Source: Micropruina sp.
GTDB taxonomy: Bacteria > Actinomycetota > Actinomycetes > Propionibacteriales > Propionibacteriaceae
Length of the DNA stretch: 64,000 bases
Direction: 5' to 3'
NCBI GenBank assembly: GCA_016716635.1
Contig: JADJVZ010000014.1
Coordinates: 62,001 to 126,000, forward strand
Every line of letters begins with the position of its first letter. The stretch's first letter is position 1. This document shows, one piece after another, positions 45,611 to 53,687 of this stretch. The notes beneath the pieces were generated by a model, which was not told the DNA's origin, made no database searches, and saw only the letters and a program-made list of their open reading frames with translations. Position numbers and translations under genes: made by a program.

Positions 45611-46635
45611 CCGCCGAGGACCCCCGTGCTCACGGACGCCCCAGCTCCCGTGCTGAGGGGCGCGAACCCTGGCGTCCGCCGAGACCACCACAACCCGACC
45701 AAGAGCGGGAACTCAAGGTAGACGTGATAGGCCGCCAGCGACCCGTAGAGCAGCCGGCCCTGTGACCATTCGGTGACGAAAAGGGACGCCACGAGGAGCG
45801 CGAGCACCAGGGCCAGCACCGGGAATCGCCATCCCCGCAGCCGTGGGAAGGTGGCCTCGAATCGGGCCGTGGCGGAGCGGGCGAAGAGCGGGAAGAACAC
45901 CAGCCACACCAGGTAATGCATCGTCTGACCGAACGCGAAGGCAACGCTGAACCTCGCCGCCACCAGCGCGGAGGCTCCGGGCGGCGCTGCCGCCGCAACG
46001 ATCGCGGACCCATCGCCCACCAACCAGCTCACCAGCGGCGTGCCGAGGGTCGTCACTGCGTCAAAAGCCCCAGCCACGGCAAACAGGGGCACTCCGAAGG
46101 CCCACGTCAGCTGGACGGTGCGGAACCAGGTCCGCGTTCGCGCCGGTAGGTGCCCGGACCAATCCCACAGGAACGCAACTGGCACCAGGTTGTGCGCGTG
46201 CGTGAGCACGAAGAAGAACCAGCCCTGCCACAGCAACGCGGCGAGGGCGGAGGCAGACACCAGGACGAACCCGAGCACACGCCGTCGCCCCTGCAGCCAC
46301 GCGGCCACCCCGACCGCCAAGACCAGGTGGCCCATGATGACTTCCGCGGGACGTCCGAACGCGACCAGCGGTACCGCCGTCAACCGAGCGGCCACCACGA
46401 GGGAGAGCACGAGCAGGAAGAGCCAGCCCAACCGTCCCGCCACGGCCGGCGCGCAGCGTCCGAGCACGTAGCGCAACTCGAAGGCTATGTGCGCGGCGCC
46501 GAAGAGGGCGAGCCCCATCACGGTAAGGGGAACACTCAAGCGAACCGCGAGCACCGCGACGAGCGCTGTGGCTCCGACGAAGCCGCCGATCAGACCGGCT
46601 CCAGGAACCCGCGCCTGCGTTGCCGCCGCCGTCAC
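45607..46635 (-). CDS. Polytopic membrane protein with conserved-looking histidines (Brp/Blh-like pattern)
   Basis: A 342-aa protein with about nine hydrophobic segments. Four histidine sites lie in or next to membrane helices: GAAHIAFEL (about 49), THAHNLVPV (about 145), TMHYLVW (about 240) and AAYHVYLEF (about 303). A set of membrane-embedded histidines recalls Brp/Blh beta-carotene dioxygenases and other di-iron or heme membrane proteins, but I do not recognise the family. GTG 46635 overlaps the stop of a 40-aa ORF in a GTGA junction, so it is preferred over a GTG at 46665. Confidence 0.55.
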   Translation of the reverse strand: MTAAATQARVPGAGLIGGFVGATALVAVLAVRLSVPLTVMGLALFGAAHIAFELRYVLGRCAPAVAGRLGWLFLLVLSLVVAARLTAVPLVAFGRPAEVIMGHLVLAVGVAAWLQGRRRVLGFVLVSASALAALLWQGWFFFVLTHAHNLVPVAFLWDWSGHLPARTRTWFRTVQLTWAFGVPLFAVAGAFDAVTTLGTPLVSWLVGDGSAIVAAAAPPGASALVAARFSVAFAFGQTMHYLVWLVFFPLFARSATARFEATFPRLRGWRFPVLALVLALLVASLFVTEWSQGRLLYGSLAAYHVYLEFPLLVGLWWSRRTPGFAPLSTGAGASVSTGVLGG

Positions 46636-46754
46636 TTCTTCCGCGCGACGCGTGCGATGGCCCACACGACCACCAGCACCACGGCCAAGACCAACAGACC
46701 GCCGAAAAGGCCAAAGTCCATCCGGGGGATGGAGCTGACGTCCAAAAGATGCAT
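46632..46754 (-). CDS. 40-aa single-helix membrane protein
   Basis: A short ORF with an excellent ribosome-binding site (GGAGGGG about 4 bp before ATG 46754). It encodes MHLLDVSSIPRMDFG followed by one hydrophobic helix (about 15-33) and a basic end RVARKK. Its TGA overlaps the GTG of the four-histidine membrane protein, so the two are probably translated together and may form a complex. It is too short for family recognition. Confidence 0.65.
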   Translation of the reverse strand: MHLLDVSSIPRMDFGLFGGLLVLAVVLVVVWAIARVARKK

Positions 46755-46840
46755 ATGCTCCCCTCCAACTTTCTCACTGCCTGGCACGACTGGCCCCACG
46801 CCCCACAAGGCCGAGCCACCTCGCGTGAAACCATGCTGCC

Positions 46841-47185
46841 ATGACCTGGGTCACGTATTGGCTCACCTGCGCGGTGGAGATCCCCATCTCACTGCTGTTG
46901 CTGAGGCGCCTCGGATGGCTCCCCCGCGCGGGCTGGGGCAAGGCGCTGTTCGTCACGTGGGCCGTCAATCTGACGCAACCCGTGCTGTCAGCACTCCACC
47001 TTCAGGACTGGCCGTCCCTGCTCAGCGCTGAACTCATCGTGGCGTTGAGTGAGGGCCTCGTTCTGTGGTGGGCCTTGCGTCCCCGGGTGCCGGAAGCCAA
47101 GGCGTCGGACGCCCTCGCCTGCGCGATCATCGCCAACACCACCTCGTTCCTGGCCGGTGCCGCGGTGCTTTCGTTCCTACGTTGA
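46841..47185 (+). CDS. Small membrane protein of unknown function
   Basis: A 114-aa protein with about four hydrophobic segments (about 3-24, 34-50, 58-78, 88-112). It has no charged catalytic motif and no family that I recognise. It diverges from the 40-aa ORF over 86 bp and overlaps the convergent chorismate mutase gene by 9 bp. The ATG at 46841 begins with MTWVTYW; an AACCAT box precedes it by 6 bp. Confidence 0.6.
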   Translation: MTWVTYWLTCAVEIPISLLLLRRLGWLPRAGWGKALFVTWAVNLTQPVLSALHLQDWPSLLSAELIVALSEGLVLWWALRPRVPEAKASDALACAIIANTTSFLAGAAVLSFLR

Positions 47186-47497
47186 GGACCGCTGGGACTC
47201 CCCAGCCATCACCTCGTCGGCGATCTGCCGGTGGTGCCGGACGACCTCATCGATGATGAAGGTGAGCACCTTCTCGGCGAACTCCGGATCGAGGCGGGCG
47301 TCCACGGCCAACTGCCGAAGCCGCGCGATCTGCCGCGTTTCGCGCTCCGGATCGGCCGCCGGAAGCCCACGGGCCGCCTTCAAATAGCCGACCTCTTTGG
47401 TGACTTTGAACCGCTCCGCGAGCAGGCAAATGATGGCGGTGTCGAGGTTGTCGATGCTGGACCGCAACCGATCGAGATCGGGATCCGGCTCCGTCAT
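47177..47497 (-). CDS. Chorismate mutase (AroQ class)
   Basis: A 106-aa all-helical chorismate mutase that turns chorismate into prephenate for Phe/Tyr synthesis. Visible are the first-helix Arg and IDNLDTAIICLLAERF, the Lys in VGYLKAARG and the PERETRQIARLRQLA segment. The ATG at 47497 overlaps the stop of the upstream membrane-protein gene (ATGA), so it is probably co-expressed with it and guaB3. A longer reading of this frame far upstream is not supported. Confidence 0.92.
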   Translation of the reverse strand: MTEPDPDLDRLRSSIDNLDTAIICLLAERFKVTKEVGYLKAARGLPAADPERETRQIARLRQLAVDARLDPEFAEKVLTFIIDEVVRHHRQIADEVMAGESQRSST

Positions 47498-48204
47498 CGG
47501 ATTCTCCGCAGGGTGCCCATCATGCCCAGTGCCGCGAAAAGCACGAACAACCCGGCCGTCGTCCCGCTGACGTAGTCGAACAGGTGACTCGTCACGTATT
47601 GGACCATCGTGATGCTGCCCTGGCCGGCGAAGTAGGTGTTGTAGTCGACGATCGCGCGCGGGACGCTCAGCGCGAAGAACGACAGCACCACACCAACCAC
47701 GATCAGGACGAGCAACGGCACGAGCCCCTTCTTCGGGCGCGTCCCGGCCCCCTTGACGTAAAGCGCCACTCCGCCGGCGGAAATCACGAAACTGGTCAAG
47801 GCCGTGAGAAAGCCGACGGAGGCCAGAATGCCCGTCAATACGATGCCGACCACGACCGCACCGGAGGCGAACAGGAGGCCGCGTCCAACTTTCTCCGGAC
47901 CCTGGGGCTGCGCCTGGTATGGGTTTTGGGGCGCCAACTGCGGGGGGTACGCCTGGTACTGCCCCGCGGGCGGCGGGTACGCCCCCGGCTGGGCGGGGTA
48001 CGGGCCGGGCTGGGCGGGGTACGGGCCGGGCTGCGCGGGGTACGGGCCCACCGGTTGGGCGGGATACTGGCCCGGCACCGGCGCATAGTTGCTCGGGTAC
48101 TGGCCCGGGATCACCGCGGGTCCTGTCGGCGGGACCCAACTCGACGGGGGCGCCTGGTGGCCCGGCGCTTCGAAGTTCGGCCCCGACGGGGTCTGCTCAG
48201 TCAT
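47494..48204 (-). CDS. Membrane protein with N-terminal Pro/Tyr/Gln repeats
   Basis: A 236-aa protein. The first about 105 residues are low-complexity with several PGPYPAQ-type repeats; four hydrophobic segments follow (about 112-135, 138-155, 162-182, 210-230). Such Pro-Tyr-rich N-termini on small membrane proteins are common in actinobacteria and can mediate clustering. Function unknown. It lies between guaB3 (42 bp) and the chorismate mutase (4-bp overlap). ATG 48204 is 6 bp behind TACCAT and may be leaderless. Confidence 0.7.
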   Translation of the reverse strand: MTEQTPSGPNFEAPGHQAPPSSWVPPTGPAVIPGQYPSNYAPVPGQYPAQPVGPYPAQPGPYPAQPGPYPAQPGAYPPPAGQYQAYPPQLAPQNPYQAQPQGPEKVGRGLLFASGAVVVGIVLTGILASVGFLTALTSFVISAGGVALYVKGAGTRPKKGLVPLLVLIVVGVVLSFFALSVPRAIVDYNTYFAGQGSITMVQYVTSHLFDYVSGTTAGLFVLFAALGMMGTLRRIR

Positions 48205-48210
48205 GGCGCC

Positions 48211-48216
48211 ATGGTA
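48211..48216 (-). promoter_or_regulatory. Putative -10 box before the Pro/Tyr-rich membrane protein gene
   Basis: On the minus strand TACCAT ends 6 bp before ATG 48204, with no ribosome-binding site. It could give a leaderless transcript for this gene and the chorismate mutase independent of guaB3. Confidence 0.35.
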
Positions 48217-48246
48217 ACGGCGCAGTGGACTGGGTTCGGGCCGGGA

Positions 48247-49353
48247 TCAGCCGCGGACAACAATCTCGACGCGCTGGAACTCCTTGATGTCGGTGTAGCC
48301 CGTGGTGGCGAGCGTGCGACGCAGGGCTCCGACGAGGTTCATGGTGCCGTCGGCGACCACGGCCGGGCCGTGCAGGATCTGCTCCAAGGTGCCCAGCTGC
48401 TCAAACTGCACCCTCTCGCCGCGCGGCAGCGTCGGGTGATACGCCTCGGGGCCCCAGTGCCAGCCGCGGCCGGGGGCCTCAGTGGCCCGGGCCAGCGGGG
48501 ATCCGACCATCGCCGCGTCCGCACCGCACGCCAGGGCTTTGGCGATGTCGCCGGAGCGCCCGAGAGCGCCATCAGCGATGACGTGGACGTAGCGACCACC
48601 CGACTCATCGAGGTAGTCGCGGCGCGCCTCGGAGACGTCGGCCAGCGCGGACGCCATCGGCACCTCGACACCGATCACGTTGCGGGTGCGCTTGGTGGCA
48701 CCGCCGCCGAAGCCCACGAGGATGCCGGCGGCCCCCGTGCGCATCAGGTGCAGGGCGCCTTGGTAGGTGGCGCAGCCGCCCACGATGACCGGCACGTCGA
48801 GGGAGTAGATGAACTCCTTCAGGTTCAGCGGCTCGGAACTGGACGAGACGTGCTGCGCGGAGACCGTGGTGCCGCGGATGACGAAGAAGTCGACCCCGGC
48901 CTTTTCGACCGTGGCGCCGAACTTGCGGCACAACTTGGGCGACAGCGAACCGGCGACCGGCACGCCCGCGTCGCGCACCTGCTGCAACCGCGCGGAGATG
49001 AGTTCGGCCTGCACCGGCTCGGCGTACAACTGCTGCATGCGGCGAGTAGCGGCGACCTTATCGGTGATCGCGGCGAGCTCTTCGAGCAGTGGCTCCGGGT
49101 TTTCATACCGGGTCCAGAGCCCCTCCAGGTTCAGCACCCCCAAGCCGCCAAGCCGTCCAAAGTCGATGACCGTCTCGGGGGACATCACCGAATCCATCGG
49201 GGCGCCGACCAAAGGGAACCCGAAGTTCATGGCGTCGATGCGCCAGGCCAGGTTCACGTCGTCGATGCTGCGCGTGCGCCGGGTCGGCACGATGGCGATG
49301 TCGTCGAACTCGTAGCCGCGGGTGGCGCGCTTCGCGCGACCGATCTCGATCAT
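48247..49353 (-). CDS. guaB3: GuaB3 family IMP dehydrogenase-related protein
   Basis: A 368-aa (beta/alpha)8 protein of the GuaB3 family: MIEIGRAKRATRGYEFDDIAIVP at the N-terminus, GAPMDSVMSPETV, and RRDYLDESGGRYVHVIADG. CBS domains are absent. The place of the catalytic cysteine loop reads GFGGGATKRTRN without Cys, unlike GuaB next door. Activity of this family (IMP dehydrogenase or GMP reductase like) is debated. ATG 49353 is the common start; a GTG at 49362 would overlap the guaB stop. Confidence 0.92.
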   Translation of the reverse strand: MIEIGRAKRATRGYEFDDIAIVPTRRTRSIDDVNLAWRIDAMNFGFPLVGAPMDSVMSPETVIDFGRLGGLGVLNLEGLWTRYENPEPLLEELAAITDKVAATRRMQQLYAEPVQAELISARLQQVRDAGVPVAGSLSPKLCRKFGATVEKAGVDFFVIRGTTVSAQHVSSSSEPLNLKEFIYSLDVPVIVGGCATYQGALHLMRTGAAGILVGFGGGATKRTRNVIGVEVPMASALADVSEARRDYLDESGGRYVHVIADGALGRSGDIAKALACGADAAMVGSPLARATEAPGRGWHWGPEAYHPTLPRGERVQFEQLGTLEQILHGPAVVADGTMNLVGALRRTLATTGYTDIKEFQRVEIVVRG

Positions 49354-49358
49354 GGGGG

Positions 49359-50882
49359 TCACCTTTGCGGGGAGTAGTTGGGGGCTTCCATCGTCATCTG
49401 GATGTCGTGGGGGTGGCTCTCGCGCAACCCGGCGGACGTGATGCGGACGAAGCGTCCCTTGCTGTGCAGTTCAGGGATGGTGAGGGCACCGGTGTAGAAC
49501 ATCGACTGCCGAAGGCCGCCCACGAGCTGGTAGGCGACCTGGGAGAGGTTGCCGCGATAGGCCACCTGGCCCTCGATGCCCTCCGGGATCAGCTTGTCGT
49601 CGCTGGCGACGTCGCCTTGGAAGTAACGGTCCTTGGAGTAGGACGGACGGCGACCGCGCTTGGCCATGGCTCCCAGGGAACCCATGCCGCGGTACGACTT
49701 GAACTGCTTGCCGTTGATGAACACCAGTTCGCCGGGCGATTCTTCGCAGCCGGCCAGCAGGGAGCCCAGCATGACGGTGTCGGCGCCGGCGACGAGAGCC
49801 TTGGCGATGTCGCCGGAGTATTGCAGGCCGCCGTCACCGATGACCGGCACACCGGCCGGACGACAGGCGCGCGCCGCCTCGTGGATCGCGGTTACCTGCG
49901 GGACGCCGACACCGGCGACCACGCGGGTGGTGCAGATCGAGCCTGGCCCGACGCCGACCTTGACGCCGTCCGCGCCCGCCTCGACCAGAGCCTTGGCGCC
50001 GTCGTAGGTGGCGATGTTGCCGCCCACGATGTCGACACCGGCGAACGCGGGGTCGCCCTTGAGTCGCTTGATCATGTTCAAGACGCCTTGGGAGTGCCCG
50101 TGGGCGGTGTCGACGACGAGCAGGTCGACGCCCGCCTCCATGAGCTTGCCGGCACGCTCCCACGAGTCCCCGAAGAACCCGATGGCGGCGCCGACCCGAA
50201 GCCGTCCCTGTTCGTCCTTGCTGGCCAGCGGGTACTTGTCGGACTTTACGTAGTCCTTGAGCGTGATCATGCCGGTCAGGCGGCCGTTGCCGTCCACCAA
50301 CGGCAGCTTCTCGATCTTGTGCTCAGCGAGCAGCGCCAACGCCTGCTCGGAGGAGATGCCTGGGTGGCCAGTCACCAACGGCATCTTGGTCATCACCTCG
50401 CCGACCCGCTTCTCGGGGTCGTCTTCGAAGCGCATGTCGCGGTTGGTAACGATGCCCAGGAGACGCTGATCAGCGTCGACCACCGGGAGCCCGGAAATCT
50501 TGTAGGTGCCGCAGATCTCGTCAACCTCGCGCAACGTCGCCTCGGGGCCCACCACGATCGGATCATCGACCATCCCCGCCTCGGAGCGCTTCACCCTGTC
50601 GACCTCGTACGCCTGGTCCTCGATCGAGAGGTTGCGGTGCATCATGCCCAGGCCACCCTCGCGGGCGATGGCGATGGCCATCCGTGATTCGGTGACGGTG
50701 TCCATGGCCGCCGAGAGCAGGGGGATGCGGACCTTGATCCGCTTGCTCACGTATGTGCTCGTGTCGACCTGGGAGGGGATCACGTCCGACTCGTTGGGCT
50801 GGAGGAGCACGTCGTCAAACGTCAGCCCGAGGGGCGCGAAGGCGGCGGGCACCCCGACAGGGGTGAGATCGGAGAACGTCAT
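49359..50882 (-). CDS. guaB: IMP dehydrogenase
   Basis: A 507-aa enzyme turning IMP into XMP, the first committed step to GMP. The catalytic Cys loop is GVGPGSICTTRVV; two CBS domains are inserted (about 110-230); the mobile flap region has YRGMGSLGAM. Together with GuaA in the same window it completes GMP synthesis. It is followed at once by guaB3. About 190 bp upstream, before the divergent CPBP gene, holds no gene; no clear operator is seen. Confidence 0.97.
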   Translation of the reverse strand: MTFSDLTPVGVPAAFAPLGLTFDDVLLQPNESDVIPSQVDTSTYVSKRIKVRIPLLSAAMDTVTESRMAIAIAREGGLGMMHRNLSIEDQAYEVDRVKRSEAGMVDDPIVVGPEATLREVDEICGTYKISGLPVVDADQRLLGIVTNRDMRFEDDPEKRVGEVMTKMPLVTGHPGISSEQALALLAEHKIEKLPLVDGNGRLTGMITLKDYVKSDKYPLASKDEQGRLRVGAAIGFFGDSWERAGKLMEAGVDLLVVDTAHGHSQGVLNMIKRLKGDPAFAGVDIVGGNIATYDGAKALVEAGADGVKVGVGPGSICTTRVVAGVGVPQVTAIHEAARACRPAGVPVIGDGGLQYSGDIAKALVAGADTVMLGSLLAGCEESPGELVFINGKQFKSYRGMGSLGAMAKRGRRPSYSKDRYFQGDVASDDKLIPEGIEGQVAYRGNLSQVAYQLVGGLRQSMFYTGALTIPELHSKGRFVRITSAGLRESHPHDIQMTMEAPNYSPQR

Positions 50883-51072
50883 TCACGACCCGTTTCTGTG
50901 TGAGGAAGTCTGCAGTCTACCGGGCGGCGCCACCGCCTTCTGGACGCGGATCGCCGGGGCGCGCGCCCACTCGACTGCCCCACTTGTCTTCATTGATGGG
51001 CAGAAATGACCCCTAGCTGAGCCACCCACATGATCCACTAGCTGCCAAGTCTGCCCCCGACTAGGAGAAACC

Positions 51073-51975
51073 ATGACGAATCCCGTCGCCTCTGGCACCG
51101 AACCCGCGCCGACCGTGCTCACCGAATACCCCCCTCGACGTTTCCATTGGGCGGTTCGGCTGCTGCTCGCCATGGTGAGTATGTTCGCGCTCCAGCTGTT
51201 CGGAGTGATCCCTATGGTGTTGGTCCCCCGCGCCGATCCAGCGGCCGGTTACAGCTTCGCAAACCTGGCCATCGTGTCAGCGATCCCGCTGTCGATGGCC
51301 TTTGGCGGGGTCGTCTTGACTTGGCTGTTGATGCGCTTCGTCGACCGTCGCCCGCTGCGCCTGTCCGGCCTGTCGCTGAACCGATGGACGGTTCCCCATC
51401 TCGCCCTCGGCATCGCAGTCGTGGTGGGGCTCAACGTCCTCGTGCTGTGGCTGATGAAGGTGGCGAGCCTCACCTCGCCCGCCACAGGCATGAAGTTTGA
51501 GGCCAACGTGTGGGTGGGGATCTACGTGTCCCTGCTCATGGGCTTCGGTGCCCAAGGCTTCCCCGAGGAGGCCATTTTTCGCGGCTACCTGATGCAGACC
51601 CTGGTCCCGCGCAATCCGTGGGCCTTGTCGTGGTGGAGTGCGGCGTCTTTCGGGATCCTCCACCTGTTGTCCAATAGCGGGCAGTCCGGCATCGTGGAGC
51701 GAATCGTTTACCTGATCCAACCCTTCGGGTTCGCGTTCTTGGCCTGCGCCTTGGTCCTCGTCACGCGCAACCTGTGGGTGGCTGTCGGCATCCACGGCGG
51801 CAATCACATCGTGACCGGCATGCTGCAACCCTTCGTGCTCGACATCGCCGATGGTCCGCTGATTTGGACGGTGATGGGGTTCGCCGAGCTAGGCCTCGGG
51901 GTCGCCATTTTGGCGTGGCACGTGCGCCGGACGGGCTTGGTAACCGTCCTTGATCCGCTCTACGCCACCAAGTAG
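51073..51975 (+). CDS. CPBP family intramembrane metalloprotease (copy 1)
   Basis: A 300-aa membrane protein of the CPBP (CAAX protease and bacteriocin-processing) family, with about eight hydrophobic segments. The active-site motifs are FPEEAIFRGYL (EExxxR), FGILHLL (FxxxH) and GIHGGNH. Members cleave within the membrane or protect against bacteriocins; the substrate is unknown. ATG 51073 has AGGAGA 6 bp upstream. The gene is duplicated immediately downstream together with its 3' flank. Confidence 0.9.
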   Translation: MTNPVASGTEPAPTVLTEYPPRRFHWAVRLLLAMVSMFALQLFGVIPMVLVPRADPAAGYSFANLAIVSAIPLSMAFGGVVLTWLLMRFVDRRPLRLSGLSLNRWTVPHLALGIAVVVGLNVLVLWLMKVASLTSPATGMKFEANVWVGIYVSLLMGFGAQGFPEEAIFRGYLMQTLVPRNPWALSWWSAASFGILHLLSNSGQSGIVERIVYLIQPFGFAFLACALVLVTRNLWVAVGIHGGNHIVTGMLQPFVLDIADGPLIWTVMGFAELGLGVAILAWHVRRTGLVTVLDPLYATK

Positions 51976-53087
51976 ACCGGGAGGACGTCCGGGGACGCAC
52001 CGCGTCACGCCCTATCGTTCGGCCATGCGTGGCTTGCCGCCTAACTTTCGGCTAGAACGCGGCGATCGATGACGGTGTGACCCGGAGCGGATGATCGAAT
52101 GGCGGCGAATCTCTCCCACCTCCAAGGATTTCCTATGACTCAGCGCGCGACCTCCGACCACGACGCTCCGCCCACGATTCAGCCCGACTACCCACCGAGG
52201 CGGTTCCACTGGAGCGTCCGGGTCCTCATCGCCATGGCCTCGATGTTCCTCGTCTTGGCCTTTGGGGTGATTACTTCGCTGCTGCTGCCCCAACTGGACA
52301 AGGCGGTTCGCTACTCCCTCGCTAACGTGGCCCTCGAGTCGCTCGTCCCCTTGTCGGTGTCCTTTGGCGGGGTGCTCCTGGTCTGGCTCTGGATGCGATT
52401 CGTTGACCGTCGCCCGCTGCGCCTGGCCGGACTCTCCTTGAACCGTTGGACACTCCCCATGCTGGCCCTCGGCATCGTCGTTGTGGTGGGTCTCGACTGG
52501 GCCGTCTTGGAACTGCTGCGACTCGCCAACCTCACGCAACCGACCGCGGTCCCCCCGATGACGGGCAATGTAGGGGTGGCCATCTACTTCGCCCTCCTGT
52601 ACGGCTTCGCTGCCCAAGGGTTCCCGGAGGAAGTGATCTTCCGCGGCTACCTCATGTCCACGCTGGTGCCGCGCGGGCCCTGGGCGTTGTCGCTGTGGAG
52701 TTCCGGAACCTTCGGGATCCTCCACCTGCTGTCAAGTGGTGGCCAGACCTCGATCCTGGAGCGATTCATCTACCTCATCCAGCCCTTCGGGTTCGCCTTC
52801 CTGGCCTGCGCCCTCGTCATCGTGTCGCGCAACCTGTGGGTGGCGGTGGGCATCCACGGCGGCGATCACATCGTCACCGACCTGTTGCAGCCCTACGCGC
52901 TCAAGATCGCCGACGGTCCGCTGGTGTGGACGGTCATCGGCTTGGCCGAGTTCGCCCTCGGGGCCGCCATTCTGGTCTGGCACGTGCGCCGGACGGGTCT
53001 GGTGAGCGTCCCCGATCCGCTCTACGCCACCCAGTAGACCGGGAGGACCCCCGGGGCCGCACCGCGTCACGCCCTATCGTTCGGCCA
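51976..53087. repeat. Duplicated 3' flank of the two CPBP genes
   Basis: About 50 bp after each stop (51976-52025 and 53038-53087) are nearly identical: both read AGACCGGGAGGAC and later CACCGCGTCACGCCC, followed by TATCGTTCGGCCAT. The offset of 1062 bp marks the length of the duplicated unit. Confidence 0.85.
52135..53037 (+). CDS. CPBP family intramembrane metalloprotease (copy 2)
   Basis: A 300-aa tandem paralogue of the gene at 51073, with the same YPPRRFHWSVRVL N-terminus, FPEEVIFRGYL, FGILHLL and GIHGGDH motifs. Length is the same when ATG 52135 is used (AAGGA 6 bp upstream); an in-frame ATG at 52099 would add 12 residues absent from copy 1. The copies differ by scattered substitutions, so the duplication is not very recent or has diversified. 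Confidence 0.9.
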   Translation: MTQRATSDHDAPPTIQPDYPPRRFHWSVRVLIAMASMFLVLAFGVITSLLLPQLDKAVRYSLANVALESLVPLSVSFGGVLLVWLWMRFVDRRPLRLAGLSLNRWTLPMLALGIVVVVGLDWAVLELLRLANLTQPTAVPPMTGNVGVAIYFALLYGFAAQGFPEEVIFRGYLMSTLVPRGPWALSLWSSGTFGILHLLSSGGQTSILERFIYLIQPFGFAFLACALVIVSRNLWVAVGIHGGDHIVTDLLQPYALKIADGPLVWTVIGLAEFALGAAILVWHVRRTGLVSVPDPLYATQ

Positions 53088-53128
53088 TAGTTTCGCGACG
53101 GTTGCCGTAAGTCGCCCCCCTTCGTCGC

Positions 53129-53134
53129 TAACGT
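53129..53134 (+). promoter_or_regulatory. Putative -10 box for the third CPBP gene
   Basis: TAACGT ends 8 bp before GTG 53143 without a ribosome-binding site. Confidence 0.3.
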
Positions 53135-53142
53135 GCAAAACC

Positions 53143-53679
53143 GTGAACAACATCGCCACCGCGGCCCTCTTCTGCGTCCCGACCCTCGTCTACGTGCTCG
53201 TGAAACGCCGAACGCCGGCAGCGGCGCGGCGCCTCATGGGCCTCACGCTCGGAGAACGCACGGACTACCTGTGGACGGCGCTGGCAACAGTGGTCCTGGG
53301 AGCGCTGGCCTTCGCCACGACGCTGGTCATCCCCGCCGACATCATCGGCAGCGCCGGTGCCACCAACCGGATCACCACCCTCGTGGTGGGCGTGGGCGTG
53401 GCGCTCCGCTCGGCGGCCGAAGAGGTCTTGTTCCGAGGGTTCTTCCAGGGGTTGCTGGCCCGGAAGTTTGGCCGCTGGCCCGGCATTGTGCTGCAGGCCC
53501 TGCTGTTCCTGCTGCCCCACCTGGTCATCCTGACCGCGGGAATGCAGCTATGGCCGATCCTGCCGATTCAGTTCGTGGTAGGCGTGATCCTCGGTTGGGT
53601 GCGGTCGCGACACGACAGCGTGCTGCCGGGCGCACTCAGCCATGCACTCGTGAACGTGATGGCGGGGCTGTTGCTCTGA
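53143..53679 (+). CDS. CPBP family intramembrane metalloprotease (third, divergent)
   Basis: A 178-aa short CPBP protein with about five hydrophobic segments and the motifs AAEEVLFRGFFQGLL, LFLLPHLV and ALSHALVNVM. It is only distantly related to the two larger neighbours and lacks their N-terminal segment. The substrate is unknown. It is convergent with the epimerase gene, 8 bp apart. Confidence 0.87.
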   Translation: MNNIATAALFCVPTLVYVLVKRRTPAAARRLMGLTLGERTDYLWTALATVVLGALAFATTLVIPADIIGSAGATNRITTLVVGVGVALRSAAEEVLFRGFFQGLLARKFGRWPGIVLQALLFLLPHLVILTAGMQLWPILPIQFVVGVILGWVRSRHDSVLPGALSHALVNVMAGLLL

Positions 53680-53687
53680 CAGCAGGC

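Noticed and set aside
47950..48110. Short regular repeats that might suggest a CRISPR array
   Set aside because: They encode Pro-Tyr-Gln repeats in a reading frame and have no spacer structure; no CRISPR or cas gene is seen in the window.
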